DNA from: Delftia sp. PS-11
Lineage (GTDB): Bacteria > Pseudomonadota > Gammaproteobacteria > Burkholderiales > Burkholderiaceae_C
Length of the DNA: 64,000 bases
Assembly (NCBI RefSeq): GCF_029870285.1
Contig: NZ_JACSYA010000011.1
Location: forward strand, 91,887-155,886
Direction of reading: 5' to 3'
Shown here: positions 11,728 through 20,831 of the stretch, piece by piece
Layout: every line of letters starts with the position of its first letter
Numbering within the stretch: position 1 is the stretch's first letter
Notes under the pieces: model-generated
Database searches by the model: none
Told to the model about the DNA's origin: nothing
The model's input: the letters and a program-made list of their open reading frames with translations, nothing else
Position numbers and translations under genes: made by a program

Positions 11728-11915
11728 TTCATGCCGGAGTGACACACCGCTGAAATTTTAGGCATTCCGTCGAAAGCCTTTGCTGGCGCGGTTCAGGCAA
11801 GTTACACCTGGACTTTTCCACAACTCCGTCCACACGGGCCGGGGATAAAAACCCCGCCCTGTTCCCGCCTGCAAAGCAGGCATACTCGCACGGATTTGCT
11901 GACCACTTTTGACCC

Positions 11916-12572
11916 ATGGCCCGTTTGCGCGCTCCCAGCAAGGAAGACAGGCAGAAGCTGCCCCCCTTTGCCACACTGTCCGACCAGGCCATTCATATCC
12001 CTGCCAGCGATGCGCAGTTCGAAGAGGCGCGCGCCGCGCTGCGTGCGGCACGCGTGCTGGGCTTCGACACGGAAAGCAAGCCGCTGTTCGAGGCTGCGCA
12101 GACCGACACCGGCCCCCATCTGGTACAGCTGGCAACCTGCAGCGATGCCTGGCTTTTGCAGCTGCACCACCCCCAGGCGCTGGAGCTGGCCGCTGAGATA
12201 CTGGGCAATCCGGCCATCCGCAAGGCAGGCTTCGGCCTGGACAATGACCTGCGCGCACTGCCCGCGCGCCTGGGCGTGGAGCTGCACCACGTCGTGGACC
12301 TGGACCGGACCTTCAAGCGCCACGGATACGGCAATTCGGTAGGCGTGCGCGCAGCGGCGGCCCTGGTGCTGGGCCGCAACTTCCACAAATCCAAGCGCAT
12401 CTCCACCTCGAACTGGGCCGCCCTGCAGCTCAGCCAGGCGCAGTGCCGCTATGCGGCCAACGATGCCCATGCGGCCGCCATGATCGATGCCGCCCTGTCC
12501 GCCTGGGAGCAGCGCCAGCCCCCCATCGCCGAGCGCCAGCGCAGGCCGCGCACCGCTGCCGCCACGCCATAA
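11916..12572 (+). CDS. 3'-5' exonuclease, DEDDy type (RNase D-like)
   Basis: Stand-alone DnaQ-like 3'-5' exonuclease domain of 218 residues without the HRDC domain of RNase D. The catalytic set is visible: FDTES (Asp and Glu), GLDNDLRAL (Asp) and YAANDAHAA (Tyr and Asp of the DEDDy signature). It probably trims RNA or DNA 3' ends; the actual substrate cannot be told. It is separated from the catabolic operon by 188 bases and ends 25 bases before a convergent gene. Confidence 0.85.
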   Translation: MARLRAPSKEDRQKLPPFATLSDQAIHIPASDAQFEEARAALRAARVLGFDTESKPLFEAAQTDTGPHLVQLATCSDAWLLQLHHPQALELAAEILGNPAIRKAGFGLDNDLRALPARLGVELHHVVDLDRTFKRHGYGNSVGVRAAAALVLGRNFHKSKRISTSNWAALQLSQAQCRYAANDAHAAAMIDAALSAWEQRQPPIAERQRRPRTAAATP

Positions 12573-12597
12573 AGCGCCAGGGCGACAGACGCCCGGC

Positions 12598-13740
12598 CTA
12601 TGGCATGCACACCTGATTGCGACCGCTTTGCTTGGCACGGTACAGCAGCGCATCGGCCTGGGTCAGCGCTCTGGGCAGATCGGCAGGGGAAGTGGGCAGG
12701 GCGACACCAAAACTGGCCGTGATGCTGCCTCCAATGGCATCGATGTGCATGGCAGACAGTTGCTGACACATGCCCTGGGCCACCGATTGCGCATGCTCGC
12801 TGGCAGTATGCGGCAGCAGCAGCACGAACTCCTCGCCACCGAAGCGCGCGGCCAGCCCCCCTTCGCGGGCCTGCTCGGCCAGCAAGCGGGCCACCCGGCA
12901 CAGCACCTCGTCACCGACAGCATGCCCCCAGTTGTCATTGACCTGCTTGAAATGGTCGATGTCGCAGGTCAGCAGCATCCATGGTCCCTGGCGGACGTCG
13001 CCCAGGCAGTGTTGCGCAGCCTCGAAAAAGGCACGGCGGTTGAGCAGTTGCGTCAGCGGATCGCGGTTGCGTTCCTCGCGCAGCGCGGCCATGGCATCGC
13101 GCACCACGCTGGCCACCAGCATGGCCGTGAACCACAGAGCAAACAGCAGGGAACCTGCCAGCGTGGCCAGCCAATAGCCCGACAGGGTCAACTCCATCGT
13201 CTTCGACAACGGCGCCACAGCAAGCAGCAGTGCAGGCCGGACCATGGTGTAGCAGGCAAATGCAGCATAGGACCAGCAGACAATGCGTCCCAGCCTGTCA
13301 CCCGCCGGGATGCGCATCAGCATGGCGGGCACCGGCAGCACCTGCAACAGGCCCAGACCTACATTGATCAGGTGCACACGCGCCCACAAGTCTTCGTGAA
13401 TGAAGGCGTAGTAGTACAGCAGGGCCAAGGTGCATGACGCGATGGCCAGCGCCGCCAGCGGATGGGCACTGACGCTGTAACGCATGCCCATGCCACGCGC
13501 CAGCGACCAGGCGCCTGCCAGATAGATAACGCCGGTGACAAGACACCAGCGCGTCAGATCGCCTGCAGGCATGACGCTCTGCCAGGCCAGACCGAATGCC
13601 GACAGGACATAGCCAGCCACCAGCCACAGCAGATAACGCTTGTGCCGCTGAACCAGCCAGCATGCGAACAGCACACCGCCAAGCACCAGCACATTCAACA
13701 GCACGCTCAACACCAGAAACTTGTCGGAAAACAGCAGCAT
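12598..13740 (-). CDS. Membrane-bound diguanylate cyclase (GGDEF)
   Basis: Protein of 380 residues with about six hydrophobic helices in the first 200 residues and a C-terminal GGDEF domain that makes cyclic di-GMP from two GTP. The active-site motif is RFGGEEFVLL (GGEEF form, expected active); the domain also shows DPLTQLLNRR and CDIDHFKQVND. No RxxD inhibitory site is obvious upstream of the motif. ATG at 13740 is chosen; a TTG seven codons upstream is possible and neither has a good ribosome site. The N-terminal membrane part is not a sensor family I recognise. Confidence 0.88.
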   Translation of the reverse strand: MLLFSDKFLVLSVLLNVLVLGGVLFACWLVQRHKRYLLWLVAGYVLSAFGLAWQSVMPAGDLTRWCLVTGVIYLAGAWSLARGMGMRYSVSAHPLAALAIASCTLALLYYYAFIHEDLWARVHLINVGLGLLQVLPVPAMLMRIPAGDRLGRIVCWSYAAFACYTMVRPALLLAVAPLSKTMELTLSGYWLATLAGSLLFALWFTAMLVASVVRDAMAALREERNRDPLTQLLNRRAFFEAAQHCLGDVRQGPWMLLTCDIDHFKQVNDNWGHAVGDEVLCRVARLLAEQAREGGLAARFGGEEFVLLLPHTASEHAQSVAQGMCQQLSAMHIDAIGGSITASFGVALPTSPADLPRALTQADALLYRAKQSGRNQVCMP

Positions 13741-13930
13741 GTGGGACAGGAGACGAAGCAAACCGCCGTCGACATTGACACAGAGCGTTACAGTTTATCC
13801 ACACTGTCTCATCTGTGAACCTGAGTATTCGTGTGCACGCATATGTTCGTAACCAACGCATTGTTGGCTGCACTGCTCCGGCACGCCACAATGCCCCATT
13901 CTCAAGCCCCTCACAGAAAGGCAGCTCTCC

Positions 13931-15214
13931 ATGCGCATTGAAACCCTGGCCGTCCATGCCGGCTACTCGCCCGACCCCACGACCAAGGCCGTGGCCGTGC
14001 CCATCTACCAGACCGTGGCCTACGCGTTCGACAGCGCGCAGCATGGCGCCGATCTGTTCGACCTCAAGGTGGCCGGCAACATCTACACGCGCATCATGAA
14101 CCCCACCACCGACGTGCTGGAAAAGCGCGTCGCGGCGCTGGAAGGCGGCATTGCCGCCGTGGCCGTGGCCTCGGGCATGGCAGCCATCACCTACGCCATC
14201 CAGGCCATTGCCGAGGCCGGCGACAACATCGTCTCGGCCAGCACGCTCTATGGCGGCACCTACAACCTGTTTGCCCACACCTTCCCGCAGCAGGGCATCA
14301 CAGTGCGCTTTGCCGACCCGCGCGACCCGGCCAGCTTCGCCAGCCTGATCGATGACAGGACCAAGGCCATCTTCATCGAATCCATCGGCAACCCGCTGGG
14401 CAATGTCACCGACATCCGCGCGCTGGCCGATGTGGCACACGCGCACGGCGTGCCGCTGATCGTGGACAACACCGTGCCCAGCCCCTACCTGCTGCGCCCT
14501 ATCGAGCATGGCGCCGACATCGTCGTGCACTCGCTGACCAAATACCTGGGCGGCCATGGCAACAGCGTGGGCGGCGCCGTCGTGGACAGCGGCAAGTTCC
14601 CCTGGGCCGAGCACAAGGCGCGCTTCAGGCGCCTGAACGAGCCCGACGTCAGCTACCACGGCGTGGTCTACACCGAGGCCCTGGGCCCGGCCGCCTACAT
14701 CGGCCGCGTGCGCGTGGTGCCGCTGCGCAACACGGGCGCGGCCCTTTCGCCGCACAACGCCTTCCTGATCCTGCAGGGCATCGAGACGCTGGCACTGCGC
14801 ATGGACCGCATCTGCGAGAACACGCAAAAGATTGCCGAAACACTGCAGCAGCACCCCAAGGTCGAGTGGGTGCGCTATGCGGGCCTGGCCGACCATCCCG
14901 ACCATGCCATCGTGCAAAAGCAGCTCGGCGGCCGCGCCTCCGGCATTCTGTCGTTCAGCCTCAAGGCAAGCGACGGCGATGCACGCGCAGCCGGTGCGCG
15001 CTTGCTGGATGCGCTGCAGCTGTTCACGCGCCTTGTGAACATCGGCGATGCCAAGTCGCTGGCCACGCACCCGGCCTCGACCACGCACCGCCAGCTCGAT
15101 GCCGCCGAACTGGCCAAGGCCGGCGTGACCGAGGGCATGGTCCGCCTGTCCGTGGGCATCGAGCACATCAGCGACCTGCTGGCCGACCTGGAACAGGCGC
15201 TGGACAAGGTCTGA
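13931..15214 (+). CDS. metY: O-acetylhomoserine sulfhydrylase (aminocarboxypropyltransferase)
   Basis: PLP enzyme of 427 residues, Cys/Met-metabolism family, that makes homocysteine from O-acetylhomoserine and sulfide in methionine synthesis. It has the long MetY form (about 430 residues instead of 380-400 for MetB/MetC), the PLP lysine in [11 protein letters not shown] and the GNP motif in [19 protein letters not shown] lies before the ATG. The 190-base region upstream shows no riboswitch I recognise. Divergent from the diguanylate cyclase gene. Confidence 0.92.
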   Translation: MRIETLAVHAGYSPDPTTKAVAVPIYQTVAYAFDSAQHGADLFDLKVAGNIYTRIMNPTTDVLEKRVAALEGGIAAVAVASGMAAITYAIQAIAEAGDNIVSASTLYGGTYNLFAHTFPQQGITVRFADPRDPASFASLIDDRTKAIFIESIGNPLGNVTDIRALADVAHAHGVPLIVDNTVPSPYLLRPIEHGADIVVHSLTKYLGGHGNSVGGAVVDSGKFPWAEHKARFRRLNEPDVSYHGVVYTEALGPAAYIGRVRVVPLRNTGAALSPHNAFLILQGIETLALRMDRICENTQKIAETLQQHPKVEWVRYAGLADHPDHAIVQKQLGGRASGILSFSLKASDGDARAAGARLLDALQLFTRLVNIGDAKSLATHPASTTHRQLDAAELAKAGVTEGMVRLSVGIEHISDLLADLEQALDKV

Positions 15215-15217
15215 CGC

Positions 15218-15253
15218 AAAAAAATCCGGTACACCACATCTGCGGTGTACCGG
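15218..15253 (-). terminator. Rho-independent terminator of the ompW-like gene
   Basis: A perfect 10-bp inverted repeat CCGGTACACC / GGTGTACCGG (15226-15235 and 15244-15253) is followed, on the minus strand, by a run of seven T after one A. It ends transcripts of the OmpW-like gene and may also slow reading from metY on the other strand. Confidence 0.85.
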
Positions 15254-15325
15254 ACCAAGTACCCATCCTTGCCTCACTACGCGCTGCCGGATGAAGCAGC
15301 GCGTGCCTCGCTCATGATCCGAAGA

Positions 15326-15940
15326 TCAGAAGCGATAGCCCAGTCCCACGCCGACCAGCACGGGGTTCACCTTGAAGGTGCCCACCTTGGTGCCGGCAGC
15401 GCTCACGTCGGTTTCGATGAAGACCTTCTTCACGTCGAAATTCAGCGACCAGTTCTTGTCCAGCGCGTAGTCGAAGCCGACCTGCAGCGCGCCGCCAAAG
15501 CTGTTCTTCTTGATCGAGGGGTTCAGCGCGGCCTGCACGGCCGGGTTGAAGTTCACGCTCGAAAAGCGGGTGTAGTTGATGCCGGCGCCCACATAGGGCT
15601 TGAAAGCGCCGAAATTGGTGAAGTGGTATTGCGCCAGCAGCGTGGGCGGCAGGTGCTTGAGGGTGCCGATCTGACCCAGGCCGTTGGCGCGCAGATCATG
15701 CTTTTGCGGGTAGGTCAGCACCAGCTCGGCTGCGAAGTTGGGCGTGAAGAAGTAGGACACGTCAACTTCGGGCATCCACTTGTTGTTGATCGACAGGCCC
15801 AGGCCCGTGCTGTCCTTGTTGGCGCTGTCCAGGTTCACGGCACGCACGCGCACCATCCAGGGACCTTCGGCCTGCTGCGCGAAAGCGGCGCCGGAAGACA
15901 GGGCACAGAGGGCGGCAACGGCCAGCAGAGTTCTTTTCAT
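15326..15940 (-). CDS. OmpW-family outer membrane protein
   Basis: Small beta-barrel porin of 204 residues. The signal peptide MKRTLLAVAALCALSSGAAFA ends with AFA before QQAEGP, and the last residue is Phe (GLGYRF), the C-terminal signature recognised by the BAM assembly machinery. Internal segments such as PEVDVSYFFTPNFAAELVLT and FKPYVGAGINYTRF are typical of OmpW, an eight-stranded barrel with a hydrophobic channel. A longer start ten codons upstream would spoil the signal peptide and is rejected. Ligand unknown. Confidence 0.9.
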   Translation of the reverse strand: MKRTLLAVAALCALSSGAAFAQQAEGPWMVRVRAVNLDSANKDSTGLGLSINNKWMPEVDVSYFFTPNFAAELVLTYPQKHDLRANGLGQIGTLKHLPPTLLAQYHFTNFGAFKPYVGAGINYTRFSSVNFNPAVQAALNPSIKKNSFGGALQVGFDYALDKNWSLNFDVKKVFIETDVSAAGTKVGTFKVNPVLVGVGLGYRF

Positions 15941-16270
15941 GATGGAGTGTCTTGGAGTAGCCCGGGGCAAATCCCGTAGATGTATTGCAACAGGGCCCGG
16001 CCCGGCCGGTCTTGTCCTAGCTCAAACCTGGGTGCGTGCAGGTCCGTGGGCACCCAGACCGTTGGCCGCATGCAACGCCATGGCTCCTTCAGGGCAGCGC
16101 ATTCACCCGCGCCTGCCTGCGCGCGCAGTGCGCTGGAGCGGGGATACGGCATAAGCAAAGACGCAAGCCGTACTTGCGCAGCCGTGCTGCACGCACTAAG
16201 TTGGGGGGCCGGCCCGGCCATCGGCGCCGGCCGTGAAATCCCCCATTCCTACACTGCCTTCACCTTTTCA
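15941..16270. other. Intergenic region between divergent ompW-like and GST genes
   Basis: About 330 bases between two divergent genes, expected to hold both promoters. It is GC-rich with runs of GGCCCGGCCCGGCC and GGCCGGCCCGGCC near its two ends. I see no convincing -35/-10 pair, operator or small gene. Confidence 0.5.
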
Positions 16271-16891
16271 ATGACCATGCTCAAGCTCTACTACGCCCCT
16301 GGCACCTGTGCGCTTGCCACGCGCATCGCACTGATCGAAGCCAATGCGCCCCATGAAGTCGTCACGCTCGACTTCTCCAGTGCCGAGCAGCGCAGCCCCG
16401 ACTACCTGGCCATCAACCCCAAGGGCCGTGTGCCCGCCCTGGTGACCGAGCGCGGCGTGCTGACCGAAACACCGGCCCTGCTGGCCTACGTCGCCAACCG
16501 CTTTCCCGAGGCGCGGCTGGCGCCGCTGGACGACGCCTACGCCTATGCCCGCATGCAGGAGTTCCACGGCTACCTGTCCTCCACGGTCCACGTCGCCCAT
16601 GCCCATGGCCGCCGCGCTGGCCGCTGGGCCGACGACGAGCAGGCCATTGCCGCCATGCAGCGCAAAGTGGCGGCCAACATGGCCGAGTGCTTTGGCGTGA
16701 TCGAGCGCCACTACCTGGGCGACGGCCCCTGGGTGCTGGGCCAGCAGTACTCGGTGGCCGACGGCTACCTGTTCACCATCGCGGGCTGGCTGGAAGGCGA
16801 CGGAGTGGATATGGCAGGCTTTCCCAAGGTTCAGGCGCATTTCCTGAGGATGCAGGAAAGAGCCGCCGTGCGGGGCGCGCTGCAGGGCTGA
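16271..16891 (+). CDS. Glutathione S-transferase family protein
   Basis: Soluble GST of 206 residues with an N-terminal thioredoxin-fold domain (MLKLYYAPGTCALATRIAL) and an all-helical C-terminal domain. The YYAPGTCALA start, with Ser/Cys near residue 13, and the ETPALLAYVA segment (the T/S contact to the glutathione gamma-glutamyl group) are typical of beta-class bacterial GSTs. The ATG at 16271 is used; a second ATG two codons later (MLKLYY) is equally possible. No neighbour indicates a specific substrate. Confidence 0.88.
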   Translation: MTMLKLYYAPGTCALATRIALIEANAPHEVVTLDFSSAEQRSPDYLAINPKGRVPALVTERGVLTETPALLAYVANRFPEARLAPLDDAYAYARMQEFHGYLSSTVHVAHAHGRRAGRWADDEQAIAAMQRKVAANMAECFGVIERHYLGDGPWVLGQQYSVADGYLFTIAGWLEGDGVDMAGFPKVQAHFLRMQERAAVRGALQG

Positions 16892-17321
16892 TGCTCTGAC
16901 ATGCCACTCCTGAGCCCGGCCTCAGGAGGTGGCGCACACGGGCACGGTGCGTTCAGGCGCATGGACCACCGGCCTTGCTGACAAGCAGGCAAGCATCTGC
17001 CCTGCGTTTGCCTTCCCCACAGATCCACCTGCGGCAACCCTCCACAGGGTTGGCCCTAGCTTTTTGTGGTCATTTTTTGTATACGATTTATGCATGTAAT
17101 AAGAAATACAATTTCTGCATCACCTCATGCACAAGGAGCCCACCAGGACCAGACCTCATCCAGCGCTCACCTCCTCCACCTCCAGGCGCAAGCACGATGC
17201 CCGCCAGGGCAGGCCTCTTGCCAGACCGCCATGCAGCACAACAAGAGACAAACGTGGCCTCTCTGCCCCCGAGAAGCCATAGGCGGAATGCAGGCAAAAC
17301 GCATTCCGAAAAAGGCAGTAC
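16892..17321. other. 430-base leader/promoter region of the NCS1 permease gene
   Basis: Non-coding stretch before the permease gene. It holds a palindrome-like TTGTATACGA (17077-17086) in an AT-rich patch at about 17061-17120, which is the likely promoter/operator. A GAAAT-ACA-ATTTC mini-hairpin lies just downstream, near 17102-17116. A CCTGAG/CTCAGG hairpin near 16910 has no T-run and is a weak terminator candidate. No open frame here looks real. Confidence 0.5.
17077..17086. promoter_or_regulatory. TTGTATAC-type operator candidate upstream of the NCS1 permease
   Basis: TTGTATACGA is a near-palindrome with the TTGTATACAA form expected for a GntR-type regulator. It sits in the only AT-rich patch upstream of the permease. 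A perfect TTGTATACAA occurs upstream of the NCS2 nucleobase permease in this window. The regulator is unknown and the assignment is inference. Confidence 0.35.
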
Positions 17322-18854
17322 ATGGAAAACACCGCAGCAACCCCATCGAGCCCCTTGATATTCAACGGCTCCAGCGAGAAAAAAACAGTCCACGCACCAT
17401 TCCCTGCCGGGGTTTCTCCCGCCTTGTACAACCATGACCTGGCCCCCACCAAAAAAGAAGGACGCTCCTGGGGCGCCTACAGTCTTTTCACACTCTGGGC
17501 CAATGATGTTCACAGCCTGGGCAATTACGCATTTGCCATAGGACTTTTCGCACTGGGACTGGGTGGCTGGCAGATTCTTGCGGCCCTGCTGATAGGCTCC
17601 GCATTTCTGTTCTTCCTGCTCAATCTCTCGGGATTCATGGGACCCAAGACAGGGGTTCCTTTCCCTGTGATGAGCCGAATAAGCTTTGGAACACGTGGCG
17701 CGCAAATCCCTGCACTGATCCGTGGCGGAGTGGCTATTGCATGGTTCGGCATTCAGACCTATCTGGCATCCATGGTGCTCGATGTACTGTTGCTTTTGCT
17801 TTTTCCCGGTCTGGAAGCCCTCAATGCCCCATCCGTCCTGGGGCTTCCCATTCTCGGATGGATCAGCTTCAGCACCCTTTGGGTCATCCAGGTCCTGATC
17901 GCCTGCTGGGGCATGGAAAGCATCCGAAAATATGAGGCTTTTGCCGGACCCGTGATCCTGGCGACTTTCGTGGCCCTGGCGGGCTGGGTGCTCTACAGCA
18001 GCGCAGGCAAGATCCAGTGGGCCGCCCCCCAGGCCATCACCGGCACGGCCATGTGGGCGCAGATCCTGGGAGCGGCTTCGCTGTGGGTGGCCATCTATGG
18101 CACTTTCGTGCTGAACTTCTGCGACTTCACCAGGGGGGCAACATCACGCAGCGCCGTGGTCAAGGGCAATTTCTGGGGCATCCCCATCAACATGCTGTTT
18201 TTCGGCCTGATCGTGGTGATCCTGACCGGAGGCCAGCTCTCCATCGATGGCACGCTGATCAAAAGCCCTTCCGATATTGTCCAGAAAATCCCCAATACAC
18301 CGCTTCTGGTGATGGCCAGCCTTTCCCTGCTGATTCTGACCATTGCCGTGAATCTGATGGCGAATTTCGTCGCCCCGGCCTTGGCATTGGCCAACCTGAT
18401 GCCGCGCCACCTGAATTTCCGCCGGGCTGCCCTGGTCAGCGCCATCATCGGTTTTTGCATACTTCCCTGGAATCTTTACAATTCACCCCTGGTGATTGTC
18501 TATTTCCTGGGCGGACTCGGCTGCCTGCTGGGCCCTCTGTTCGGCATCGTCATGGCCGATTACTGGCTGATCCGCAAGCAGCGCGTGAATGTTCCGGCCT
18601 TGTACACACATGACCCTTCAGGGCCTTACCACTATCACAATGGCGTCAATCCCAGGGCTATCAAGGCTTTGATTCCTTCGGCACTGATATCACTGCTTTT
18701 TGCATTTCTTCCCGCACTGCATTCGCTTTCTCAATTTTCATGGTTCATCGCTGCAGGGCTGGGCGCCTTGTCATACTGGATGATTTCTCCGAAGGGATTG
18801 GTCTATGAAGATCAGGATGGCGAATCAATTGCCGTGAATGCGGCCACACACTGA
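17322..18854 (+). CDS. NCS1-family nucleobase/hydantoin/allantoin permease
   Basis: Inner-membrane symporter of 510 residues with about 12 hydrophobic segments. The N-terminal pattern (NHDLAPTKKEGRSWGAYSLF, then WANDVHSLGNYAFAIGL) and FPVMSRISFGTRGAQIPAL are characteristic of NCS1 cation symporters (Mhp1, PucI, allantoin permeases). Codon use is less GC-biased than in neighbouring genes, with several A/T-ending codons, which could mark more recent acquisition. It ends 17 bases before the start of the racemase-like gene, so the pair likely shares a transcript and a substrate class (hydantoins, allantoin or other cyclic ureides). Confidence 0.88.
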   Translation: MENTAATPSSPLIFNGSSEKKTVHAPFPAGVSPALYNHDLAPTKKEGRSWGAYSLFTLWANDVHSLGNYAFAIGLFALGLGGWQILAALLIGSAFLFFLLNLSGFMGPKTGVPFPVMSRISFGTRGAQIPALIRGGVAIAWFGIQTYLASMVLDVLLLLLFPGLEALNAPSVLGLPILGWISFSTLWVIQVLIACWGMESIRKYEAFAGPVILATFVALAGWVLYSSAGKIQWAAPQAITGTAMWAQILGAASLWVAIYGTFVLNFCDFTRGATSRSAVVKGNFWGIPINMLFFGLIVVILTGGQLSIDGTLIKSPSDIVQKIPNTPLLVMASLSLLILTIAVNLMANFVAPALALANLMPRHLNFRRAALVSAIIGFCILPWNLYNSPLVIVYFLGGLGCLLGPLFGIVMADYWLIRKQRVNVPALYTHDPSGPYHYHNGVNPRAIKALIPSALISLLFAFLPALHSLSQFSWFIAAGLGALSYWMISPKGLVYEDQDGESIAVNAATH

Positions 18855-18871
18855 ACCGGAGTTTCTTGTAC

Positions 18872-19591
18872 ATGCGTATTTTGATTGTCAACGTCAACAC
18901 CACCGAGTCGATGACCCAGGCCATCGGCGAGCAGGCACGCAAAGCCGCCGCGCCCGGCACGGAGATCGTCGCCCTGACGCCCCGCTTCGGCGCAGAGTCC
19001 GTCGAAGGCAACTTCGAGAGCTATCTCGCGGCGGTCGGCGTCATGGACGCCGTGATGCGCTACGACCAGCCCTTTGATGCCGTCATCCAGGCCGGCTACG
19101 GCGAGCATGGCCGCGAAGGCTTGCAGGAATTGCTGGAGGTGCCTGTCGTGGACATCACGGAGGCCGCTGCCTCCACGGCCATGTTTCTGGGCCACAAGTA
19201 TTCCGTGGTCACCACGCTGGACCGTGCCGTGCCGCTGATCGAGGACCGGCTCAAGCTGGCCGGGCTGGATGCGCGGTGCGCCTCCGTGCGGGCCAGCGGC
19301 ATGGCCGTGCTGGAGCTGGAAACCCAGCCCGAGCGCGCGGTGCAGGCCATCGTGGAGCAGGCCACGCTGGCGGTGCGCCAGGATCATGCGGAAGTGATCT
19401 GCCTGGGCTGCGGCGGCATGGCCGAACTGGAGGCCAGGATACGCGAGCGCACGGGCGTACCCGTGGTGGATGGCGTGGCCTCGGCCGTGACGATTGCCGA
19501 GTCGCTGGTGCGCCTGGGCCTGAAGACGTCCAAGGTGCGCACCTATGCGCCTCCGCGCACCAAGCGCGTGAGCGGCTTTCCGCTGCCGTAA
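18872..19591 (+). CDS. Asp/Glu/hydantoin racemase family protein, one catalytic Cys replaced
   Basis: Protein of 239 residues in the Asp/Glu/hydantoin racemase superfamily (MRILIVNVNTT start; LGCGGMAELE near the C-terminus). Two cysteines normally act as acid/base pair: the second is present (Cys180 in LGCGGM), but the first position, normally ACFGDPG-like, reads AGYGEHG with Gly75. A one-cysteine arrangement is known from arylmalonate decarboxylase, so a different reaction is possible; it may also be a subfamily whose chemistry I cannot recall. The ATG at 18872 follows CCGGAG. Co-transcribed with the NCS1 permease; no hydantoinase or carbamoylase lies nearby. Confidence 0.8.
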   Translation: MRILIVNVNTTESMTQAIGEQARKAAAPGTEIVALTPRFGAESVEGNFESYLAAVGVMDAVMRYDQPFDAVIQAGYGEHGREGLQELLEVPVVDITEAAASTAMFLGHKYSVVTTLDRAVPLIEDRLKLAGLDARCASVRASGMAVLELETQPERAVQAIVEQATLAVRQDHAEVICLGCGGMAELEARIRERTGVPVVDGVASAVTIAESLVRLGLKTSKVRTYAPPRTKRVSGFPLP

Positions 19592-19607
19592 GCCAGCGCT
19601 GGCCGGG

Positions 19608-20828
19608 CTACTTGCTGGTCTTGAAGCCCTGCCCCGCCGCCCAGGCGGCCACGTCGTCTTTGCGGATGGCCGCTGCCATCAGTTGCGGGAAGGCATCGGG
19701 CGTGCAGGCGAACGAGGGCACGCCCAGGGCCGCGAGCTTGCCGGCCAGTTGCGCGTCGTAGGCCGGAGCACCCTCGTCGCTGAGGGCCAGCAGGGTGATG
19801 AACTGCACGCCGGATTCCACCAGTTCCGAGGCGCGCCGCAGCAGGCCGCTTTCCACGCCGCCTTCGTACAGGTCGGAGATGAGCACGACGATGGTGTTGC
19901 GCGGCTCGCTGATCAGCTCCTGGCAATAGCCCACGGCGCCGTTGATGTCGGTGCCGCCGCCCAGTTGCACGCCAAACAGCACATCCACGGGATCGGACAG
20001 CTTGTCGGTGAGATCGACCACGGCGGTGTCGAAGACCACCAGTTTCGTGCTGACGGCCGGCAAGCTTGCCATGACGGCACCGAAGATGCTGGAGTAGACG
20101 ACCGAGTTGGCCATGGAGCCGCTCTGGTCGATGCACAGGATGACCTCGCGCTGCGGCCTGCGCGCCTTGCGCCCGTAGCCGATCAGGGTCTCCGGCACGA
20201 CGGTGCGGTATTCGGGCTGCCAGTGGCGCAGATTGGCGCGGATGGTGCGGTTCCAGTCGATCTCGGCATGGCGCGGTCGCCGGTTGCGCTGGCTGCGGTC
20301 CAGCGCGCCCGAGACCGCGCTGCGCATGGGCTCTTCGAGCCGGCGCATAAGGTCATCCACGACTTTGCGCACCACGATGCGCGCAGTTTCCTTGGTGTTC
20401 TGCGGTATGACCGAGCCCAGGGAGATCAGGTCGGCGACCAGATGCACGTCAGGCTGCACATGTTCGAGCATCTCGGGCTGCAGCATGAGTTCACGCAGCT
20501 TCAGGCGCTCCATGGCATCGTGCTGCATGACCTGCACGACCTGGCTGGGGAAATACTTGCGGATATCGCCCAGCCAGCGCGCCACCGAGGGCGAGGAGTT
20601 GCCACGGCCGCCGCGCCGCGAAAGGCTGGAGTCGGGCTCGTAGAGCGCAGCCAGGGCCTTGTCCATCTCGGCGATGGAGCCGCCCACGGCGCCGCAGCTG
20701 GCTTCGGCGGGCTGGCCCAGGACCAGGCGCCAGCGCTGCAGGCGCGTGGTGGGCGCGGGCTCGCCGTCAGCGCCTTCGGCGGATGCGGCGTCGGCGGACA
20801 CGGTGTCCGGGGAAGTGTCTTGCAGCAT
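19608..20828 (-). CDS. VWA-domain protein (MoxR-associated)
   Basis: Protein of 406 residues with a von Willebrand A domain in its C-terminal half (about residues 225-395). The metal-binding MIDAS motif is intact: CIDQSGSMANS, GGGTDINGAV and VLISDLYEGG. The N-terminal 220 residues are helical and of CoxE type. Such proteins work with MoxR AAA+ ATPases, using the metal site to hold a client. It is the last gene of a five-gene minus-strand cluster and starts three bases after the DUF5682 stop codon. It converges on the racemase-like gene with only 16 bases between them. Confidence 0.88.
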   Translation of the reverse strand: MLQDTSPDTVSADAASAEGADGEPAPTTRLQRWRLVLGQPAEASCGAVGGSIAEMDKALAALYEPDSSLSRRGGRGNSSPSVARWLGDIRKYFPSQVVQVMQHDAMERLKLRELMLQPEMLEHVQPDVHLVADLISLGSVIPQNTKETARIVVRKVVDDLMRRLEEPMRSAVSGALDRSQRNRRPRHAEIDWNRTIRANLRHWQPEYRTVVPETLIGYGRKARRPQREVILCIDQSGSMANSVVYSSIFGAVMASLPAVSTKLVVFDTAVVDLTDKLSDPVDVLFGVQLGGGTDINGAVGYCQELISEPRNTIVVLISDLYEGGVESGLLRRASELVESGVQFITLLALSDEGAPAYDAQLAGKLAALGVPSFACTPDAFPQLMAAAIRKDDVAAWAAGQGFKTSK

Positions 20829-20831
20829 GGT

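Noticed and set aside
13762..13930. SAM-type riboswitch before metY
   Set aside because: No conserved core or terminator hairpin recognisable in the 170 bases.
16892..17437. Small open frames before the NCS1 permease
   Set aside because: Translations are low-complexity, lack ribosome sites and overlap the promoter region and the permease start.
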